From Planctomycetota bacterium (GTDB lineage Bacteria; Planctomycetota; J058): DNA of 64,000 bases. A program made the position numbers and the translations under genes. The notes below the pieces were generated by a model that had not been told where the DNA came from, did no database searches, and saw nothing but the letters and a program-made list of their open reading frames with translations. The stretch lies in contig JAMLIC010000016.1 in NCBI GenBank assembly GCA_023954375.1, forward strand, positions 112,041-176,040, given 5' to 3'. Below, piece after piece: positions 50,743 to 60,038 of the stretch; positions within the stretch are counted from its first letter, which is position 1; each line of letters opens with the position of its first letter.

Positions 50743-51015
50743 ATGTGCAGGAACATCCGCACCCTGTTCAACTTCGCCCCGCCGGCCACCGACGACGAGG
50801 TCCGGGCCGCGGCGCTGCAGTTCGTGCGCAAGCTCGCCGGCACGCGCAAGCCGTCGAAGGCCAACGAGCAGGTCTTCGAGGCCGCCGTGGAGGAGGTCTT
50901 CGCCGCGTCGCGACGCCTGGTCGACGGGCTCGTGCCGACGACCCCGCCGAAGGACCGGGCCGCCGAGGCGTTCAAGGCGAAGGAGCGCTCCCGCCTCCGC
51001 TTCCGCCGCGCCTGA
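50743..51015 (+). CDS. DUF2277 family protein
   Basis: A 90-residue protein starting MCRNIRTLFNFAPPATDDEV, the recognisable N-terminus of DUF2277, followed by RAAALQFVRKLAGTRKPSKA, NEQVFEAAVEEVFAASRRLV and a basic end. The family is helical and cytoplasmic with no known role. Its length and conserved MCRNI and TRKPS motifs match. It is transcribed with the unknown gene two bases upstream. Confidence 0.9.
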   Translation: MCRNIRTLFNFAPPATDDEVRAAALQFVRKLAGTRKPSKANEQVFEAAVEEVFAASRRLVDGLVPTTPPKDRAAEAFKAKERSRLRFRRA

Positions 51016-51085
51016 GGACCGGCCGTCGCCGAGCGCTGGCAACCAGGGCGACCCGCGTCTACAACGACGCCCGGGGGAGGCGGGG

Positions 51086-54000
51086 ATGCGGTCGGTCTCC
51101 TGTCCGGGCTGTCGCAGCTTCTACCAGGTGGACGAGCGGCTCGCGCCCGCGACGCCCTTCCGCTGCCGGGCCTGCGGGGCGACCTCGACCCTGGGCGCCA
51201 TGCTGGCGCGCGTGAGCAGCGGCCGCCTGCCGGCGCTGGCCCCGGCCCCCACGCCGCCGCCGCCGGGCGGCTTCGTCCTGCCCGGGCCACCGGTCGACCC
51301 GGCGCCGGGCGAGTTCGTGGTCCCCGGGCCGCCCGGCGACACGTCGTCCTCCTCGTCGGGGGCGTTCGTCCTCCCCGGGCCGCCCGCGCCGGCGCCGGCC
51401 GCGTCCCCGCCGCCCGCGCCGGCGCGGCCGCCGTCGGCGCGCCTCGCGTCGGCGTCGCCGCTGGACCTCGCGCCGCTCGACTTCGCTCCCGAGCCCGCGC
51501 CGCGCGCGTCGTCGTCGGGTCGCGCGCCGACCGCCCGGACGACGTCGGCGCGGGCGGCCTCGGGGCGGGCGGCGCCCCCGGCCGCGCCGCTGGACCTCGT
51601 CGAGGAAGACGACGACGACGACGAGGGCGCGCCGCAGGAGGAGGAGGAGGAGGACGCGCTCGACGACGAGGCGCGGCCCGCGCGCGCGCTCCCCGCGCCG
51701 GCGATCGCGGCCGGCGCGGGGCTCGCGCTGCTCGTCGTCGGCCTCCTCGTCCTCGTCCTCCGCCGCGACCCGCCGCCGCCCCCGCGCCCACCGCGGCCGA
51801 CGGCCCCGCCCGTCGAGGTCGCCTCGAGCGCCCCGCCGCCGCCCGCGCCGGCCACGGAGCCCGCCGCGCCGGCGGTCGACCCGCAGGCGATCGTGGGCGA
51901 GGCCGACGCGCTGGCCGCGGCCGAGGACTGGGCGGCGGCGCTGGCGCGGCTGCGCGACGTGCCCGAGGACGTCCGCCGTCGCTCCGGCCGGGCCGTCACC
52001 GACCGCGAGGCGGAGTGGGGCAAGCTCGAGGCCTTCCGCGCCGAGGCGCAGGCGCTGCTCGACGAGGTCGCCGCCCTGCGCGGCGCGGGGAAGCTCGCCG
52101 CGGCCTGGCAGCGCCTCGAGGCGTTCCTCGCCCCGCGGAAGCGGACGGTCCCCGACGTCGCGGTCGGGCGGGCCGTGCTCGCCGCCGCCGACGAGGTCAC
52201 GCGCGCCTGCGCCGCGGCGCGGATCGACCCGACGCTCCCCTCGCGCGACGAGCCGCCCGCGCGGTCGGCGGCGCACGCCGAGCGCGCGCGCGAGGGGCAG
52301 GCGCGCGTCGAGGCCCTGCGCCGGGCGCTCGCCGAGCAGAAGGGCGCGGCGGCGGCGGCCCTGCGCGAGGAGGTCGAGCGAGCGCGGGTGGCGTCGCGCG
52401 CGAAGCCCATGTCGCTCGAGCTCGTCCCGGGCTTCACGCTGGCCGACGCCGTGGTCGAGGACTACGACGAGCAGGGGTTCGCCCTGCGCGGCGCGTCGGG
52501 CGACGACGTGCGCTGGGCCTGGGACGCCGCCCGGACCGACACGGCGCTGAAGGTGCGGCGCTTCGGCGTGCGCGCCGACTCGGCCGAGGACCACGTGCGC
52601 CTCGGCCTGTGGGCCGTCCGCCGGCGGCTGTTCCGCGAGGCGCGCCGCGCCTTCCGCCAGGCGGCCGCCCTCGACGCCTCGCTCGCCGGCAGGCTCCCCG
52701 ACGTCGACCTGCTCGAGCGCGCCGCGGCCGTGTTCCAGGGCGACCTCGAGCGCCGGGGCACGTCGATCACGCTGCGCTACGGCTTCGACCGCGCGGAGGA
52801 GGCCGGCGACTTCGGCGAGGCCCTCTCCGGGGCGCGCGGGGTCGTCCGGAACGGGCACCTCGAGGTCCACGGCCGCGGCCTGGCGCTCGTGCAGATGGAG
52901 ATGGGCTTCAACGGCCTGGCGGACGTGTCCGTCACCCTGGGCCCGACCGGCGGCGACTCGGTCGGCGCGGTCCTCGGCCTCTCGTTCGCGGCCGGCACCG
53001 AGCGCGAGGAGACGTGGGTCGCCGTCGTCTTCCCGCGCACGGGCGACCTGCTCCTGGCGCGCTGGCGCGGCGGCGGCGAGGTCGAGGTCGTGCAGCGCAA
53101 GCCCGCGGCGGCCCGCGGGGCGGGCGGCAAGCTGCGCATGGTCGTCCGCCGCGACCGCGTCGAGGTCATGGCGCGCGGGCGCACGCAGGCCAGCCAGCCG
53201 ATCCAGCCCCTGTGGGAGAGGTGCCGGGTCCTCCTGGGCGGCAACGGCGGCCCGGCGAGCTTCGACGACCTCACCGTGAAGGGCCGGGTGCGCACCGACT
53301 GGCTGCGGAAGTCGTTCGGCGAGTTCGACGCCGCCCTGGCGGCCGCGCTGGCCCGGGCGGACGAGGTCCCGCTCCTCGCCCGGCCGCAGGGCGCGCGCCC
53401 CGAGGCCCCGCTCTCGGCCGAGGACGACTGGGCGCTCGAGGGCGTCGAGGCCGACGTCCTCCGCGACTACCGCGCTGCGGCGGCCCAGGTCGAGGCCGCC
53501 GAGGAGGACGACTGGGGCGCGCTCACGGCGGCCCTGCAGGGGCTGAACCGCGTGGTCGAGCGCGCGCGCGGGCTGGCGCCGGCCTACTACCAGCGGGCGC
53601 GGATCAGCCTGGCCGTCGGGCTCCCGGGCGTCGCGCTCCTGGACCTCGCGCGGGCGCAGGCGCTGGCCCCGCGCTTCCACGAGGCCGTGGCCCTGGAGGC
53701 GGCGGCGCTGGCGGGGCTCGGGCGGCTCGACGAGGCGCTGGCCCGCGCCGACGAGGCGCTGGCCCTGCGGCCGGACGCCGCCGACGCCTGGGCGGCGCGC
53801 GGCGCGGCGCGCTTCCTGCGCGAGGAGTTCGAGGCGGCGCTCGGGGACCTCGAGGTGGCGCTCGCGCTCGACCCGTGGGACGAAGGCGCGCGGGGGCTCG
53901 TGCGCAACGTGCGCCACGTGCTCGCGGGCCCGCCCTGGTCGCGCCGGTTCCGCGCCGAGACCGACCACTACGTGCTCGAGACGAACATCTCGCAGCGGCG

Positions 54001-54712
54001 CGCCGACGACTACGCCCGCGACCTCGAGGCCGTGCGGCAGGTCTACGCGCAGCGCTTCGGCGTCGTGGCCGGCGCGCCGCCCGCTCGCAAGTCGCGGGTG
54101 CTCGTGTTCGACGCCGAGGAGGGCTACCACTCCTACGCCGCGCTCACGATCGACGACCGCGTCGAGTCGACGCTCGGCTGCTACCTGCCGCGCTACCGCC
54201 AGCTCCTCCTGTTCGAGGACAAGGACGACACGACGCTCGAGGAGACGCGGCAGACCCTGTTCCACGAGGGCTTCCACCAGTTCCTCCACCAGCTCGTCCC
54301 GGACAACCTCGTGCCCTACTGGCTCAACGAGGGGCTCGCCGAGTACCTGTCGGCCTGCGTCGTGAAGGACGGCAAGGTCGTGACGCAGGGGCAGGTCCTC
54401 CAGGGCCGCCTGCGCGACCTGCGCGCCTTCCTCCGCGCCGGCGGGCCGTTCCCCTTCGACAAGCTGATGAAGGAGACCCCGCGCGAGTTCTACTCGGGCG
54501 CCGTGTGGGCGAAGTACGCCCAGGCCTGGGCCATGGTCCACTTCTTCGAGGAGGGGCCCGACGAGGACGCGAGGGGCCGCTTCCGCCGCTACGTGGCGAA
54601 GCTCCGCGAGGGCGCCCCGGCCGACGAGGCGTTCGAGGCCGCCTGGAAGGGGGTGCGCTGGCCGGACCTGCAGCGGGCCTGGCGGGCGCACGTGGACGGG
54701 CTGGGTCAATAG
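51086..54712 (+). CDS. MJ0042-type zinc-ribbon membrane protein with TPR and DUF1570-type metallopeptidase domain
   Basis: A protein of 1208 residues. Residues 1-35 are a zinc ribbon (CPGCRSFYQVDERLAPATPF, RCRACG). A Pro/Ala/Ser-rich and then acidic stretch extends to about 205. Residues about 207-229 form one membrane helix. The exported part has a lectin-like/beta region (about 560-740), TPR-like repeats (about 815-930) and a C-terminal gluzincin: HEGFH at 1060-1064 (HExxH) and NEGLAEYLSAC with the third ligand Glu near 1082, as in DUF1570/peptidase_MA proteins. This architecture is common in planctomycetes. It probably cleaves extracytoplasmic substrates in response to a cytoplasmic zinc-ribbon interaction. 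Independent transcription unit. Confidence 0.88.
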   Translation: MRSVSCPGCRSFYQVDERLAPATPFRCRACGATSTLGAMLARVSSGRLPALAPAPTPPPPGGFVLPGPPVDPAPGEFVVPGPPGDTSSSSSGAFVLPGPPAPAPAASPPPAPARPPSARLASASPLDLAPLDFAPEPAPRASSSGRAPTARTTSARAASGRAAPPAAPLDLVEEDDDDDEGAPQEEEEEDALDDEARPARALPAPAIAAGAGLALLVVGLLVLVLRRDPPPPPRPPRPTAPPVEVASSAPPPPAPATEPAAPAVDPQAIVGEADALAAAEDWAAALARLRDVPEDVRRRSGRAVTDREAEWGKLEAFRAEAQALLDEVAALRGAGKLAAAWQRLEAFLAPRKRTVPDVAVGRAVLAAADEVTRACAAARIDPTLPSRDEPPARSAAHAERAREGQARVEALRRALAEQKGAAAAALREEVERARVASRAKPMSLELVPGFTLADAVVEDYDEQGFALRGASGDDVRWAWDAARTDTALKVRRFGVRADSAEDHVRLGLWAVRRRLFREARRAFRQAAALDASLAGRLPDVDLLERAAAVFQGDLERRGTSITLRYGFDRAEEAGDFGEALSGARGVVRNGHLEVHGRGLALVQMEMGFNGLADVSVTLGPTGGDSVGAVLGLSFAAGTEREETWVAVVFPRTGDLLLARWRGGGEVEVVQRKPAAARGAGGKLRMVVRRDRVEVMARGRTQASQPIQPLWERCRVLLGGNGGPASFDDLTVKGRVRTDWLRKSFGEFDAALAAALARADEVPLLARPQGARPEAPLSAEDDWALEGVEADVLRDYRAAAAQVEAAEEDDWGALTAALQGLNRVVERARGLAPAYYQRARISLAVGLPGVALLDLARAQALAPRFHEAVALEAAALAGLGRLDEALARADEALALRPDAADAWAARGAARFLREEFEAALGDLEVALALDPWDEGARGLVRNVRHVLAGPPWSRRFRAETDHYVLETNISQRRADDYARDLEAVRQVYAQRFGVVAGAPPARKSRVLVFDAEEGYHSYAALTIDDRVESTLGCYLPRYRQLLLFEDKDDTTLEETRQTLFHEGFHQFLHQLVPDNLVPYWLNEGLAEYLSACVVKDGKVVTQGQVLQGRLRDLRAFLRAGGPFPFDKLMKETPREFYSGAVWAKYAQAWAMVHFFEEGPDEDARGRFRRYVAKLREGAPADEAFEAAWKGVRWPDLQRAWRAHVDGLGQ

Positions 54713-54751
54713 CGCCTTGCCTGCCGAGGCAGTCCGGGGCAGGCTCCGCCC

Positions 54752-55531
54752 ATGGACGAGGCGTTCTTCCTCCCCGACGGCGACGGCTTCGTCGCCACGC
54801 CGCTGGCGCGCGGGCCCTGGCACCCGGACCTCCTGCACGGCGGCCCGCCGGCGGCGCTCCTCGGGCGCGCGGTCGAGCGGGCGCCGAGCGACGTGCCCCG
54901 GCAGGTCGTCCGGGTCACGGTCGACCTGCTCCGGCCCGTGCCGCTGGGCCGCGTCGAGGTCGCGTGCTCGGTCGTCCGCGCCGGGCGCGCGGCGCAGGTG
55001 CTCGAGGCCACGCTCTCGGCCGGCGGCAAGCCCTGCTTCCGGGCCACGGCCGTGCGCCTGCGGATCGCCGACGTTCCGCTGCCCCCGCGCGACCCGCCCA
55101 TGGTCGAGCTGGCGCCGCCCGGCGCCTGCCTCGTGTGGGAGTTCCCCTTCTTCCGGACCCCGGTCGGCTACCACACCGCGATGGACCTGCGCCTCGCGGC
55201 GGGGGCGTTCGGACAGGGCGACATGGCGGCGTGGATGCGGATGCGTCAGCCGCTCGTGGCGGGCGAGGAGCCGAGCCCGCTCCAGCGCGTGCTCGTCGCC
55301 GCCGACGCCGGGAGCGGGGTCGGCCTGGCGCTCGACACCGAGCGCTACACGTTCGTGAACGCGGACCTGACGGTGCACCTGCACCGGCCGCTCGAGGGCG
55401 AGTGGGTCGGCGTCGACGCGAGGACCGTCCCGTGGTCCAGCGGCGTGGGCCTCACGGAGTCGGCCCTGCACGACCGGCGCGGACCCGTCGGGCGGGCGCT
55501 CCAGTCGCTCGTGATCGAGGCGCGCGCCTGA
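54752..55531 (+). CDS. Acyl-CoA thioesterase-like protein (double hotdog)
   Basis: A protein of 259 residues. The pattern WHPDLLHGGPPAALLGRAVE, VRVTVDLLRPVPLGRVEVAC and the second-half TFVNADLTVHLHRPLEGEWV with GVGLTESALHDRRGPVGRAL match TesB/4HBT_3-type thioesterases made of two hotdog folds. The Asp and Gly positions around HGG and DRRG are the usual active-site elements. It probably hydrolyses a fatty acyl-CoA in the cytoplasm. The stop codon overlaps the likely start of the GIY-YIG gene. Confidence 0.88.
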   Translation: MDEAFFLPDGDGFVATPLARGPWHPDLLHGGPPAALLGRAVERAPSDVPRQVVRVTVDLLRPVPLGRVEVACSVVRAGRAAQVLEATLSAGGKPCFRATAVRLRIADVPLPPRDPPMVELAPPGACLVWEFPFFRTPVGYHTAMDLRLAAGAFGQGDMAAWMRMRQPLVAGEEPSPLQRVLVAADAGSGVGLALDTERYTFVNADLTVHLHRPLEGEWVGVDARTVPWSSGVGLTESALHDRRGPVGRALQSLVIEARA

Positions 55532-55788
55532 GCGGGCCCGGGTGGTTCGTCTACGTGCTCGTGGCGGCGTCGGGCCGGCGCACGTACGTCGGGATCGCCC
55601 TCGACGTCGACCGGCGCCTCGCGCAGCACAACGGCGCGGCGCCGGGCGGGGCGCGGACCACGCGGGCCGGCCGGCCCTGGCGGGTGGGGACCGTCTACGG
55701 GCCGTTCGTCGACCGCGGCGCGGCGTTGCGCGCGGAGCGGGCGGTCAAGCGACTGCGAGGGCCGCGGCGCCTGGACTGGCGGCCCTGA
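55528..55788 (+). CDS. GIY-YIG nuclease-superfamily protein (likely CTG start)
   Basis: The family sequence WFVYVLVAASGRRTYVGIAL (the Y-V and Y-V-G versions of GIY and YIG), DVDRRLAQHN and AERAVKRLRGPRR matches the small UvrC-like/YhbQ-type nucleases of about 85 residues. No ATG, GTG or TTG precedes WFVYV in frame. CTG at 55528 overlaps the thioesterase stop (CTGA) and has GAGG seven bases upstream. A GTG at 55555 would delete the first core strand. The conserved Arg and Asn of the family are present (RRLAQHN). It probably acts on DNA, but the role of small members is uncertain. Confidence 0.82.
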   Translation: MSGPGWFVYVLVAASGRRTYVGIALDVDRRLAQHNGAAPGGARTTRAGRPWRVGTVYGPFVDRGAALRAERAVKRLRGPRRLDWRP

Positions 55789-55993
55789 GCGCCGCGTATT
55801 TCATAGATCTTTTCACTGGCGCATATACGTGCCGCCATGACCGATACGCCTGGTTTCAGTTCGTCCCCTCTGCGTCTCGGAGCCCTCCTGCTCGTCCTTC
55901 AGGAAGAGACTTGCGCTCTGCGCCAGGCTGCGGTCCGGCGTCTGCTCTGTCTCAGGCGCCGCCCCGTCCAGGGTGGCCGAAAGCGAGACGGAC

Positions 55994-57856
55994 ATGACCT
56001 CCGGTGCGCGCCTCAAGCAGGTCCTCCTCCTCGGCCTCGTCCTGGGCCTGGTCGGCTGCAAGGACCTCGACATCCAGACCGACGGCAACAAGAGCGAGTT
56101 CCGCTTCGCGAGCCCGGTGCACCTGTGGGTCACGTTCAAGGGCTCGGCCGTCGGCTCGGAGGCGAGCGTCCGCTGGCGCTCGAACCGCCAGGGCGACCTG
56201 GGGACCGGCCCGAGCATCACGATCACGCACCTCCAGCCGGGCAAGCACACGATCGAGGTCGAGGTGCGGCAGGGCGGCAAGAAGGGGACGAAGAAGCGCA
56301 CGATCAAGGTCGTCAACGACGCGCCGGCCGTGTCGATCCTCGAGCCGGCCGCGAACCGCAAGGTGGGCGTCGGCACGGCGCTGCGCCTGCGCGGCGCGGC
56401 GACGGACACCGAGGACGGCGTCGTCCCGGGCGAGGCGCTGACCTGGTCCAGCTCGCTCGACGGGGCGCTCGGCGGCGGCCCGCTGCTCGAGGTCAGCCAC
56501 CTGCGCCCCGGCGTGCACGACCTCACCCTCACCGCGCGCGACCGCGCCGGCGCCGAGGGGCGGGCGCGCGTGCGCCTCGAGGTGACCAACGCCCCGCCGA
56601 CGGTCACGATCGCGCACCCGGTCAACGGCCAGACGGTGCCGGCGGGGGCGCGGCTGCGCCTGCGCGGCTCGGCCCACGACCCCGACGCGCGCACGCAGCC
56701 GCAGCGCGTCCCCGGGAGCAAGCTCGAGTGGCGCTCGGACAAGGACGGCCGGCTGGGCGTGGGCGAGGACCTGACGATCGACTCGCTCAGCCCGGGCGCG
56801 CACACGCTCGAGCTCCTCGCGACCGACGAGTTCGGCGCCGTCGGCAAGGCGACGGTGCGCATCCGGGTGCACAACGAGGCGCCGACGGTGCGCATTCGCG
56901 AGCCCGGCGACGGGCGCTCCTTCTCGGCGCGCGCCGAGGTCCGCTTCGTGGCCGAGGCGCACGACCCCGAGGGCGGCCTGGACGAGGGCGACATCGTCTG
57001 GCGCAGCAGCCGCGACGGCACGATCGGCAAGGGGCGCAGCGTGAAGACCGACCGGCTGTCGATCGGCGAGCACCAGGTCACCTGCACCGCGACCGACCGC
57101 CACGGCGCGAGCGGGAGCGCGCGCGTCCGGGTGGTGATCACGAACCAGGCGCCGACCGCGCGCATCACCTCGCCCGGCGGCGCGACGACCCTGCTCTACA
57201 CCGACACCCTCTCCCTCGAGGGGCGCGCCGAGGACCGCGAGGACGGCCGCCTGCGCGGCGACCGCCTGGAGTGGACGGCCGTGCGGGTCGAGACCGGCCG
57301 CAGCCACGGCCTGGGCAGCGGCGAGCGCCTGAACGTCCGGGTGAGCTCGCTCGTCGAGCGCCTCGGCTTCGGCCGCTACGAGGTGCGCCTCGTCGCCACC
57401 GACCGCGACGGCGCGGCCAGCCCGGCGGCGACGGTCGGCCTGACCGTGCAGAACCGCGCGCCCGAGGTGCGGATCGGCAACCCGCTCGCGGGGACGACGT
57501 TCACCGCCGGGGGCGTCCTCCTCTGCTCGGGCTACGGACAGGACCCCGACCGGGGCCGCCTGCTCGAGAACGCCGAGATGCGCTGGTCCGCCCGCCGCGT
57601 CGAGGACGGCGCCGCGCGCGACCTCGGCCGGGGGACCCGCCTCGAGGTGCGCGACCTGCCCGCCGGCACGTGGGACGTCACGCTCACGGGGATCGACCCC
57701 GACGACGCCGACCTGCGCACGACCGCGACCGTGCGCGTGCGGATCACCGAGGCCGCGCCGGTGACGACGGCCGGGGCGACGCCGACCTCCACGACGGCCG
57801 GCGCCCCGGCGGGCGCGCCGGTCTCCGGCCTCTCCGGGCTGGTTCCGGGGCAGTGA
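55994..57856 (+). CDS. Lipoprotein with tandem Ig-like/PKD-like repeats
   Basis: ATG 55994 opens MTSGARLKQVLLLGLVLGLV with lipobox LVGC, giving a protein of 620 residues. An in-frame GTG 21 bases upstream is possible. The mature part consists of about six beta-sandwich repeats of 85-100 residues, each with a similar beginning (APAVSILEP, APPTVTIAHP, APTVRIREPGDG, APTARITSPGG, APEVRIGNP) and a T-A-T-D-R-x-G ending (VTCTATDRHGASG, VRLVATDRDGAAS). A Thr/Ala/Pro-rich C-terminus follows. It is probably a cell-surface or periplasmic adhesin-like scaffold. The upstream gap (55789-55993) is unusually A/T-rich near 55798-55830. Confidence 0.88.
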   Translation: MTSGARLKQVLLLGLVLGLVGCKDLDIQTDGNKSEFRFASPVHLWVTFKGSAVGSEASVRWRSNRQGDLGTGPSITITHLQPGKHTIEVEVRQGGKKGTKKRTIKVVNDAPAVSILEPAANRKVGVGTALRLRGAATDTEDGVVPGEALTWSSSLDGALGGGPLLEVSHLRPGVHDLTLTARDRAGAEGRARVRLEVTNAPPTVTIAHPVNGQTVPAGARLRLRGSAHDPDARTQPQRVPGSKLEWRSDKDGRLGVGEDLTIDSLSPGAHTLELLATDEFGAVGKATVRIRVHNEAPTVRIREPGDGRSFSARAEVRFVAEAHDPEGGLDEGDIVWRSSRDGTIGKGRSVKTDRLSIGEHQVTCTATDRHGASGSARVRVVITNQAPTARITSPGGATTLLYTDTLSLEGRAEDREDGRLRGDRLEWTAVRVETGRSHGLGSGERLNVRVSSLVERLGFGRYEVRLVATDRDGAASPAATVGLTVQNRAPEVRIGNPLAGTTFTAGGVLLCSGYGQDPDRGRLLENAEMRWSARRVEDGAARDLGRGTRLEVRDLPAGTWDVTLTGIDPDDADLRTTATVRVRITEAAPVTTAGATPTSTTAGAPAGAPVSGLSGLVPGQ

Positions 57857-57948
57857 CCGCGCGCGCCTCCGCGGGGTCCCTCCGGCCGATCGGGCTGGAT
57901 CCTGCCCGCCTGGCTGGTTAAGACGGGGCCCCCACAGGAGGTGGACCC

Positions 57949-58593
57949 GTGATCCGGACCCCCGCGGCCCTCGCCCTCGCCCTCGCCCTCCCCCTCGTGA
58001 CCGGCTGCGCCGCCGCGCGCTCGGCCGGCGCCCCGGTGCCGCGCGCCGGCGTGCCGTCGGCGTTCACCGACACGAGCATCGAGATCCCGGCCCTGCCCCG
58101 CAGCGCCGAGGAGTTCCTCACCCTGCGCGACCAGCTCGCGGGGACCCCGCGGGGCGGCGCGGCCATGTTCGTCACCGCCATGATCCTCTACGTGCAGAAC
58201 GAGAAGCTCGGCCTCGAGTGCCTGACGATCGCCGTCGACCAGGACATGCTCGTCGACGGCGACAAGGGCTACCGCAACAAGCAGCTGCGCAACGCGGCCC
58301 TGAGCAGCCTCAAGAGCAACCTGGGCCCCCGCCCCTACCTGCCGAACTCGTACGTCGACGGGACCTCGCACGAGTCGGGCTACGTCCTGCCGCAGGGGCC
58401 GCTCAAGATCCGCTTCAAGACCGAGGAGGACCACGGCGACCGCTCCAAGGTGTTCGTCTACTGCAGCGGCGCCGACATGGCCCGCCCGATCACGCTCAAG
58501 GTGAACGACAAGGGCGCCTGGAAGGCGTGGGAGTGGAGCTCGCTCGAGGTCGGGATCCGCAAGCCGACCGTCGTCAAGGACGACCCGTTCTGA
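57949..58593 (+). CDS. Lipoprotein of DUF6935-like type
   Basis: A protein of 214 residues, GTG 57949 preceded by AGGAGGTGG. The lipoprotein signal ends LPLVTGCAAA. The mature part has GGAAMFVTAMILYVQNEKLG, RNKQLRNAALSSLKSNLGPR, YLPNSYVDGTSHESGY and a C-terminal beta part ending KVNDKGAWKAWEWSSLEVGI. The pattern Y.P.SY..G...E.GY and the final Trp-rich strand resemble DUF6935, whose role is unknown. The family name is tentative. The amidohydrolase gene starts two bases after the stop. Confidence 0.75.
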   Translation: MIRTPAALALALALPLVTGCAAARSAGAPVPRAGVPSAFTDTSIEIPALPRSAEEFLTLRDQLAGTPRGGAAMFVTAMILYVQNEKLGLECLTIAVDQDMLVDGDKGYRNKQLRNAALSSLKSNLGPRPYLPNSYVDGTSHESGYVLPQGPLKIRFKTEEDHGDRSKVFVYCSGADMARPITLKVNDKGAWKAWEWSSLEVGIRKPTVVKDDPF

Positions 58594-58595
58594 GC

Positions 58596-60029
58596 GTGCG
58601 CGTCCTGCGGAGCGTCCGCCTGGTCGACCCGGCGCGGGGCGCCACGGCCCCGGCGCCGGTCGACCTGCGGCTGGAGGGCGGCCGCGTCGCCGCGGTCGTC
58701 CCCCCTGGGCCCACCAGCGAGGGCCTCGACGCCGGCGGCCGCTTCGCCCTGCCGGGCCTGATCGACTGCCACGCCCACGTGACCGGCGTGTTCCTGCCCG
58801 ACCTGCCGCGGGCGCGCGACGTGCCGTGGATGCCGGCGCAGGTGGCGCTCAACCTGCGCGCGTCGCTCGAGAGCGGCGTCACGACGGTGCGCGACCTCAT
58901 GGCGCCCCTGCGGCCGATCCTCCGCCTGCGCGACCGGGCGGCGGACCCGGCCTCCGGGTGGCCGCGGGTCCTCTGCTCCGGGCCCATGCTCACGGTCCCG
59001 GGCGGCTACCCGGACTTCGTCCCGCCCGACACCCCGGCGAGCCGGGCCGTGCTCGGGCCGCTCCGCGTCGACCTGCGCTCGCCGCGCGAGGCGCGCCGGT
59101 GGGTCGACCGGCTGGCCGACGCGCGCGTGGACCTGATCAAGGTCGGCTTCTCCAGCCGCGCCTACGACCGCGGCCGGACCCCCATGGCCGCGCCGTCGCG
59201 CGAGCTCATGGAGGCGATCGCGGACGCCGCGCACCGCCACAACCTGCAGGTCGCCGTGCACCACACGTGGGCCGCCGACCTGCGGCGCCTGGTCGACCTG
59301 CCCTTCGACACGCTCGAGCACCTGACCCTCGACGAGGAGCTCGACGACGCGCTCGCCGACGCCGTGGCCGCGCGGCGGGCGCCCGTGACCACGAACCTCG
59401 AGGTGTTCGGGTTCATCGACCAGGCGCAGGAGCACCTCGCGCGGCTCGAGGCCGGCCGCGGGGCCTTCCTGCCCGAGCCGCGGCGGATCATCGACGAGGC
59501 CCTGCGGTCGATCACGGGCGGCGGCAGCCCCCACCCGCACTTCTTCGTCGACGGGCTGCGCGGGGCGACCACGCGCCAGGGGCGCAACCTCATGCGCCTG
59601 GCCGAGCGCGGCGTGCTGATCGGCGCGGCGACCGACGCGGGGACCAACCTGACCTTCGGCAGCCTCCCCGACGAGCTCGTCCACATGACGCGCGCCGGCC
59701 TGACGCCGGCGGCGGCCCTGCGCGCGGCGACCGTCGACGCGGCGCAGCTGCTCGGCCGCCACGACCTGGGGACGCTCAGCCCCGGCGCGCGGGCCGACGT
59801 GGTCCTCTACGACGAGGACCCGCTGGCCTCGATCGAGGCCCTGCGCCGGCCGGTGGCCGTGCTCCGCGACGGGCGCCTGGTCGCCGGCGGCGTGGACGGG
59901 GCGCGCGCGCCGGCGTGGTCGCGGCCGCCGGGCGTGCGCTCGGTCGCGCGCGCCGCCGCGCACCTGTGCGCGGGGCCGGCGCTCTCGCGCCTGCGCCGGG
60001 CCCTGGCGCTCGTCTCGCGGTGGGGGTAG
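58596..60029 (+). CDS. Amidohydrolase-family metal enzyme
   Basis: GTG 58596, two bases after the lipoprotein stop, gives a protein of 477 residues. The fold is the imidazolonepropionase/prolidase-like amidohydrolase: N-terminal beta strands (VRLVDPARG, DAGGRFALPGLIDCHAHV with His59 and His61), VTTVRDLMAP, metal-ligand region VAVHHTWAADLRRLVDLPFD with TLEHLTLDE, then IGAATDAGTNLTFG with the last Asp, and a C-terminal GTLSPGARADVVLYDEDPLA. The usual lysine ligand is probably KVGFSSR. Predicted cytoplasmic hydrolase of a cyclic amide or dipeptide-like compound. Substrate unknown. Confidence 0.9.
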   Translation: MRVLRSVRLVDPARGATAPAPVDLRLEGGRVAAVVPPGPTSEGLDAGGRFALPGLIDCHAHVTGVFLPDLPRARDVPWMPAQVALNLRASLESGVTTVRDLMAPLRPILRLRDRAADPASGWPRVLCSGPMLTVPGGYPDFVPPDTPASRAVLGPLRVDLRSPREARRWVDRLADARVDLIKVGFSSRAYDRGRTPMAAPSRELMEAIADAAHRHNLQVAVHHTWAADLRRLVDLPFDTLEHLTLDEELDDALADAVAARRAPVTTNLEVFGFIDQAQEHLARLEAGRGAFLPEPRRIIDEALRSITGGGSPHPHFFVDGLRGATTRQGRNLMRLAERGVLIGAATDAGTNLTFGSLPDELVHMTRAGLTPAAALRAATVDAAQLLGRHDLGTLSPGARADVVLYDEDPLASIEALRRPVAVLRDGRLVAGGVDGARAPAWSRPPGVRSVARAAAHLCAGPALSRLRRALALVSRWG

Positions 60030-60038
60030 CGAGGGCGG

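Noticed and set aside
54719..54744. Terminator after the DUF1570 gene
   Set aside because: The short GCCTGCC/GGCAGGC stem lies so close to the next start codon that it is more likely incidental or a translation-level element.
51059..55471. A 1470-residue minus-strand ORF
   Set aside because: Shadow of the DUF1570 peptidase and thioesterase genes.
55801..55830. Full promoter before the Ig-like lipoprotein gene
   Set aside because: The sequence is A/T-rich with TATACG, but no -35 match at proper spacing, so no promoter was called.
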